A DNA stretch of 64,000 nt from Streptomyces sp. NBC_00178 (GTDB lineage Bacteria > Actinomycetota > Actinomycetes > Streptomycetales > Streptomycetaceae): positions 1 through 64,000 of the forward strand of contig NZ_CP108143.1 of the NCBI RefSeq assembly GCF_036206005.1, given 5' to 3'. Below are positions 60,693-64,000 of this stretch, one piece after another; within the stretch, counting starts at the first letter, position 1; each line of letters begins with the position of its first letter. Made by a program: the position numbers and the translations under genes. Below the pieces are notes generated by a model. That model saw nothing but the letters and a program-made list of their open reading frames with translations, was not told the origin of the DNA and ran no database searches.

Positions 60693-63600
60693 CTACTTCA
60701 GCCCGAAGGCGCGGGTGATCTTCTGCGTCACGCTGTTGCCCCGGCGGTCGTGTGCCGACGTGCGCAGGGTGGCGTACGAGGCTCTGGAGGAGGCGTGGAG
60801 CCTGGTCTCCCAGCTGTCACCTCTGCGGGTGAGGCTCGTCTTCTGCCAGGTGGTGCCGTCGTCGTAGGAGATGTCGAGAGTGAGTGCCCTGATGTCCTTG
60901 GAACTCGGTCCTCCGGGGAGATGGGAAGGGGTGACCAAGAGTGTGGCGTTGCGTCGTGCCTTGCCCTCGGGATCGGTGTCGACCCCGTAGTCCAGCTGGA
61001 TCAGAGGCAGTACCGTGGCCTTTCCGGGCACATCGGCCGCCGAGGTGAAACCCCATTCGGTCCGGGTGCTGGTGGAATACGGATTCGTCCAGTAGCCCCG
61101 TGCGTTCTCGGAGACGAGCCGGTAGGCAAGGGGGTCGGGGTTGAGTCCCGCGAAGGCAACATAGTCGGAGTACTCCTGGGTCAGGAGCGTGTCTCCCTGG
61201 TACAGCGACACCATGTTGTCCACTCCCGGATTGCCCAATGTGCTCCCGACGTGGCCGCCACCGGAGTCGCCCCAGCCCGGGACGTTGACGTAGAACGCGT
61301 CGTCGGTCCGCTGCTGCACTCCTGTCCGGTTGTCGAGGCGCGGGCGGTGGATGGGGCCGAACCAGTGGAGATCGGTGGTACTGCCCGCTCTGTAGCGCAC
61401 CGCAGCGGACGACTCCTGGACCTCGCCGGGAATCTGGACCCGCTCCAGCCATGGGGTGTCCGTGTCGGCCGAGACCCAGTCGGTGCGATGTCCCTGGGCC
61501 GGAACCTCGTGCAGGAAGGACGCGCCCATGGCAACACCCTCCCAGATGTCCGAACGGTAGTCGGACGCCCGGGCCTGCCGGTGGTTGCGGAAGGAGACGT
61601 CGACTCGGGCGAGGTCGTCCGTGTCCGGCCGATAGGTCGGGTCGGCGGGTATCGAGCCTTCGTAGCGACGGACGAGGTCGTAGAGGTAGTCGGTGACACG
61701 GCTCGCGTGCAGTGTGAGCGGGGTCCTTCCACGCCGGATCCGGGCCATCAGCTCCTCACCCCCGTCTCGGGTGAGGGTGGCCACCGTGACGGGTGGCGGG
61801 GTGGCGAAGGACTGTACCCCGGTGGGCCACGGCTCGAGGCGGCCGGATCCGTCGTTGACCACCAGCAGCAGTCGTGCGCCCGCCTGCGCGGCCGCGGAAG
61901 CCTGCTCCTCCACCGTGGCGGCATCACTGCGCAGCACTACGGCGGCCTTGCCCCTGGCATCGAGTCCGGCATAGTCGGCCGCGGCGCCCTGGCCGGCGAG
62001 AACCGGCGCAAGGGTCGTCCGTCCGTCGGGAAGCGGAGTGCCGCCCCGCTGGACCCTGAGGTCGTCGAATCCCACGCCCCCGGCGTCCACCGTCAGTGCC
62101 GGTTCCTCCTTGCGCCAGCGCGCGCCGAAGGCGAACTCGCCCTTGGTGACCTTCTTGCCCGTGGGCAGCACCCACATACTGTCGTAACCCGGAGTTCCGG
62201 GATCCAGGGTGCCGAGGGTGTAGTGGTCGGAGTCGAAGGACCGGTACAGGTCCATGCGGACTTCGGAGTCGGTGGTCTTCTTCGGGACCACAGCGCTGAC
62301 CTGGCGGGCCTCGGTGGCGTCCAGCACCACATGCCGGTCGCGGTCGAGCCTGATCTCGGGGACGCTCAGCATGGCTTTGCCCAGGGAGTGCGGGCCGTGC
62401 GTGCCCTGTACGTCCGCATCGAGCCACAGGGCGTACGTACCGACCGGGAGCCGCACGGCGGATGTGCCCGACTCACCCAGCGTGTACTGATGGAAGTAGT
62501 TCCTGGCCGCCACGGTGAGCACCCCGGAGAGCGGCTTGCCGCCGCGGTCCTTGGCGGTGACTGACAGGTTGTAGCGCTCGGCTTCCTTGCCGACCCCGAC
62601 AAGGGTGTGGGCGACGGCCTTTCCGTCCTTGCCGACGGCGTTGATCACACCGCTGAAGTGGCTGTCCGGCGGGGCTTGGTCCAGGTCTGCCGTGAGCGTC
62701 ACATCGACGGCTCCGTGTGCGGGTACGGTCACCATCCTGGTGGACAGGCTGAAGAGACCCTGCGGTGCGTTCGGGGCATGGACCGTCAGGTCCAGAGTGA
62801 TAGGGGTTGGTGCGATGTTGGTGTAGGTCACCGACCTGTCGGTCTTCTCCCCCCTCGGGTGCGGCCACAGGTGGTAACCGGAGTAGGCGCTGCCGGTCGC
62901 GAAGACCGTGTTCCGCACGGCGGCCGCGACGTCGAGGCGGCCGGCGCCGGCCTCGTAGGGTGTGTACTTCGGGGTGGGTGCGGCGGTACTGATCAGAGCG
63001 TCCTTGAGCATCGAGCCGGTCCAGTCCGGGTGCGCCGCAGCGAGCAGGGCGGCGGCTCCCGCGACGTGCGGGGCGGCCATCGAGGTACCGCTCATCGTCC
63101 GGTACAGGCCGTCGCCCTCGGACAGGTGCGAACGTGCCGCGAGGACGTCTACTCCCGGTGCGGTCAGCTCCGGTTTGAGTCCGTAATCGCCCGCGCGCGG
63201 ACCCTGGCTGGAGAAGCCTGCGAGCTGATCCGAGGCGTTTACGGCCCCGACGGTGAGCGCGGCGTCCGCGGCGCCCGGCGAGCCGACGGTGGAAGGGGCA
63301 CCACTGTTGCCGGCCGAGATCACGAAGAGCGCGCCGGTCTCCGCGCTGAGCCGGTTGACGGCCTGGCTCATCGGGTCGTCACCGCTGGACGGGGCACCGC
63401 CCAGGCTCATGTTGATGATCTTGGCGTGCCGGTCACGGGCGGCCCACTCCATGCCGGCCAGGATCCACGACTCCTTGCCCTGGGCTCCGCAGCCGCCGAC
63501 GTCACATGTCGTAGCAAGGACCTTGCCGATGTGGAGGACCGCACCGGGGGCGACACCTTTCTCCCTGCCGTCCGAGGCGGCGCCGGTTCCCGCGACGGTC

Positions 63601-64000
63601 GAGGCGACGTGTGTGCCGTGGCCGACGTAGTCGTCGAAGACGCTCTCGTCGGGCACGAAGCTGACGGCGCTTTTGATGCGGTCAACCAGATCCGGGTGGC
63701 CCGAGTCCACGCCCGTATCCAGTACGGCGACGTCGACACCCTTGCCCGTATTGCCTGCTGCCCATACCTCGGGTGCACCGATCTGCCCGGTGCTGTCCGC
63801 CAGTGCGGCTTCGACCTTCCCGTCCAGCCAGACCTTGGCGATGCCGTGGGCGAGCGTGGGCGAGGCGCCGGCGGCGCGTTCGGTGCCTCGTTCCCCTGGT
63901 TCGCCGGTGAGCCCTGACCAGAAGGCATCCGCCCGGTCACGCTCCTCGGTCAGCGCTGCGCCACGGATGCTGGTCAGTGTGCGGACCTTCGTGGCTCCCG
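60693..64000 (-). CDS. Secreted subtilisin-like (S8) serine protease, incomplete at the window edge
   Basis: More than 1,100 residues; the 5' end lies beyond 64000. The catalytic triad is complete: Asp in VAVLDTGVDSGHPDL (near 63725), His in GHGTHVAST and Ser in MSGTSMAAPHVAGA. A protease-associated (PA) domain follows, and the long C-terminal part is built of beta-sandwich modules, ending SVTQKITRAFGLK. The visible N-terminal sequence (AHGIAKVWLDGKVEAALADS) looks like the end of a propeptide. Streptomyces secretes such large subtilases as nutritional enzymes. It is convergent with the PA14/lectin gene. Confidence 0.93.
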   Translation of the reverse strand, partial: GATKVRTLTSIRGAALTEERDRADAFWSGLTGEPGERGTERAAGASPTLAHGIAKVWLDGKVEAALADSTGQIGAPEVWAAGNTGKGVDVAVLDTGVDSGHPDLVDRIKSAVSFVPDESVFDDYVGHGTHVASTVAGTGAASDGREKGVAPGAVLHIGKVLATTCDVGGCGAQGKESWILAGMEWAARDRHAKIINMSLGGAPSSGDDPMSQAVNRLSAETGALFVISAGNSGAPSTVGSPGAADAALTVGAVNASDQLAGFSSQGPRAGDYGLKPELTAPGVDVLAARSHLSEGDGLYRTMSGTSMAAPHVAGAAALLAAAHPDWTGSMLKDALISTAAPTPKYTPYEAGAGRLDVAAAVRNTVFATGSAYSGYHLWPHPRGEKTDRSVTYTNIAPTPITLDLTVHAPNAPQGLFSLSTRMVTVPAHGAVDVTLTADLDQAPPDSHFSGVINAVGKDGKAVAHTLVGVGKEAERYNLSVTAKDRGGKPLSGVLTVAARNYFHQYTLGESGTSAVRLPVGTYALWLDADVQGTHGPHSLGKAMLSVPEIRLDRDRHVVLDATEARQVSAVVPKKTTDSEVRMDLYRSFDSDHYTLGTLDPGTPGYDSMWVLPTGKKVTKGEFAFGARWRKEEPALTVDAGGVGFDDLRVQRGGTPLPDGRTTLAPVLAGQGAAADYAGLDARGKAAVVLRSDAATVEEQASAAAQAGARLLLVVNDGSGRLEPWPTGVQSFATPPPVTVATLTRDGGEELMARIRRGRTPLTLHASRVTDYLYDLVRRYEGSIPADPTYRPDTDDLARVDVSFRNHRQARASDYRSDIWEGVAMGASFLHEVPAQGHRTDWVSADTDTPWLERVQIPGEVQESSAAVRYRAGSTTDLHWFGPIHRPRLDNRTGVQQRTDDAFYVNVPGWGDSGGGHVGSTLGNPGVDNMVSLYQGDTLLTQEYSDYVAFAGLNPDPLAYRLVSENARGYWTNPYSTSTRTEWGFTSAADVPGKATVLPLIQLDYGVDTDPEGKARRNATLLVTPSHLPGGPSSKDIRALTLDISYDDGTTWQKTSLTRRGDSWETRLHASSRASYATLRTSAHDRRGNSVTQKITRAFGLK

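Noticed and set aside
60510..62564. Long plus-strand open frame (684 codons) opposite the S8 protease
   Set aside because: Exactly antisense to a gene with a complete catalytic triad; the translation is Gly/Val/Arg-rich without domains, as expected from stop-poor GC-rich DNA.

Overview
The window is high-GC actinobacterial DNA and almost certainly a Streptomyces subtelomere. The signs are third-position G/C bias, GGAGG-type ribosome sites with GTG and TTG starts, and Streptomyces families such as Tap/Tpg, SpoIIE phosphatases, STAS proteins, DUF2637 and small MerR proteins. Base 1 is at or very near the physical end of a linear replicon: positions 1-152 are six back-to-back hairpin palindromes, the layout of a Streptomyces telomere. 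The terminal protein (Tpg) and telomere-associated protein (Tap) genes lie at 33.2-35.9 kb.

Layout. 0.5-2.7 kb: a membrane protein divergent from a secreted HNH nuclease. 2.8-7.6 kb: a defence patch with a Shedu-type (DUF4263) gene split by an insertion sequence, convergent with an XRE/ImmA metallopeptidase and its partner. 9.2-13.5 kb: a nonsense-carrying IS110, the remains of a DEAD-box helicase/CBS cluster and a small MerR regulator. 14.6-17.0 kb: an RsbQ-RsbP-RsbV-like energy-stress signalling operon. 17.4-22.6 kb: conserved hypotheticals, a decayed MarR gene, a tRNA-like sequence and IS debris. 23.0-25.5 kb: a TetR-controlled SnoaL-like/SDR operon with three operator-like repeats. 26-30 kb: three adjacent IS elements. 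30.1-35.9 kb: a two-gene operon of unknown function, then tap-tpg. 36-43.8 kb: hypotheticals, a truncated plasmid-type DUF2637 gene, an ATP-grasp plus haem-dioxygenase-like pair, a SUKH protein and a HEAT-like protein. 43.9-54.3 kb: an IS-rich zone with a PHP metallohydrolase between IS ends, a frameshifted NmrA gene, VOC and YrhB-type genes and two further IS copies. 55-64 kb: a PAS-SpoIIE phosphatase, a large secreted PA14/propeller/ricin protein, and a subtilisin-like protease that runs off the right edge.

Mobile DNA dominates. One 885-bp IS5-family (ISL2-like) element is present four times with identical encoded protein. Three copies have 3-bp ANT target duplications; the fourth does not, which marks a rearrangement junction. 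At least two other IS5-type families, IS110 and an IS3-type remnant are also present. Many genes are broken by insertion, frameshift or nonsense mutation, as is typical of chromosome arms.

The most interesting items are the non-archetypal telomere beside an archetypal Tpg; the Shedu gene interrupted in-frame at its domain boundary; the orphan ATP-grasp/PrnB-like pair; the SDR that lacks its catalytic Tyr and Lys; the uncharacterised operon upstream of tap-tpg; and the PHP gene bracketed by inverted IS ends with a TTA duplication. All calls come from reading the sequence, with no database search.
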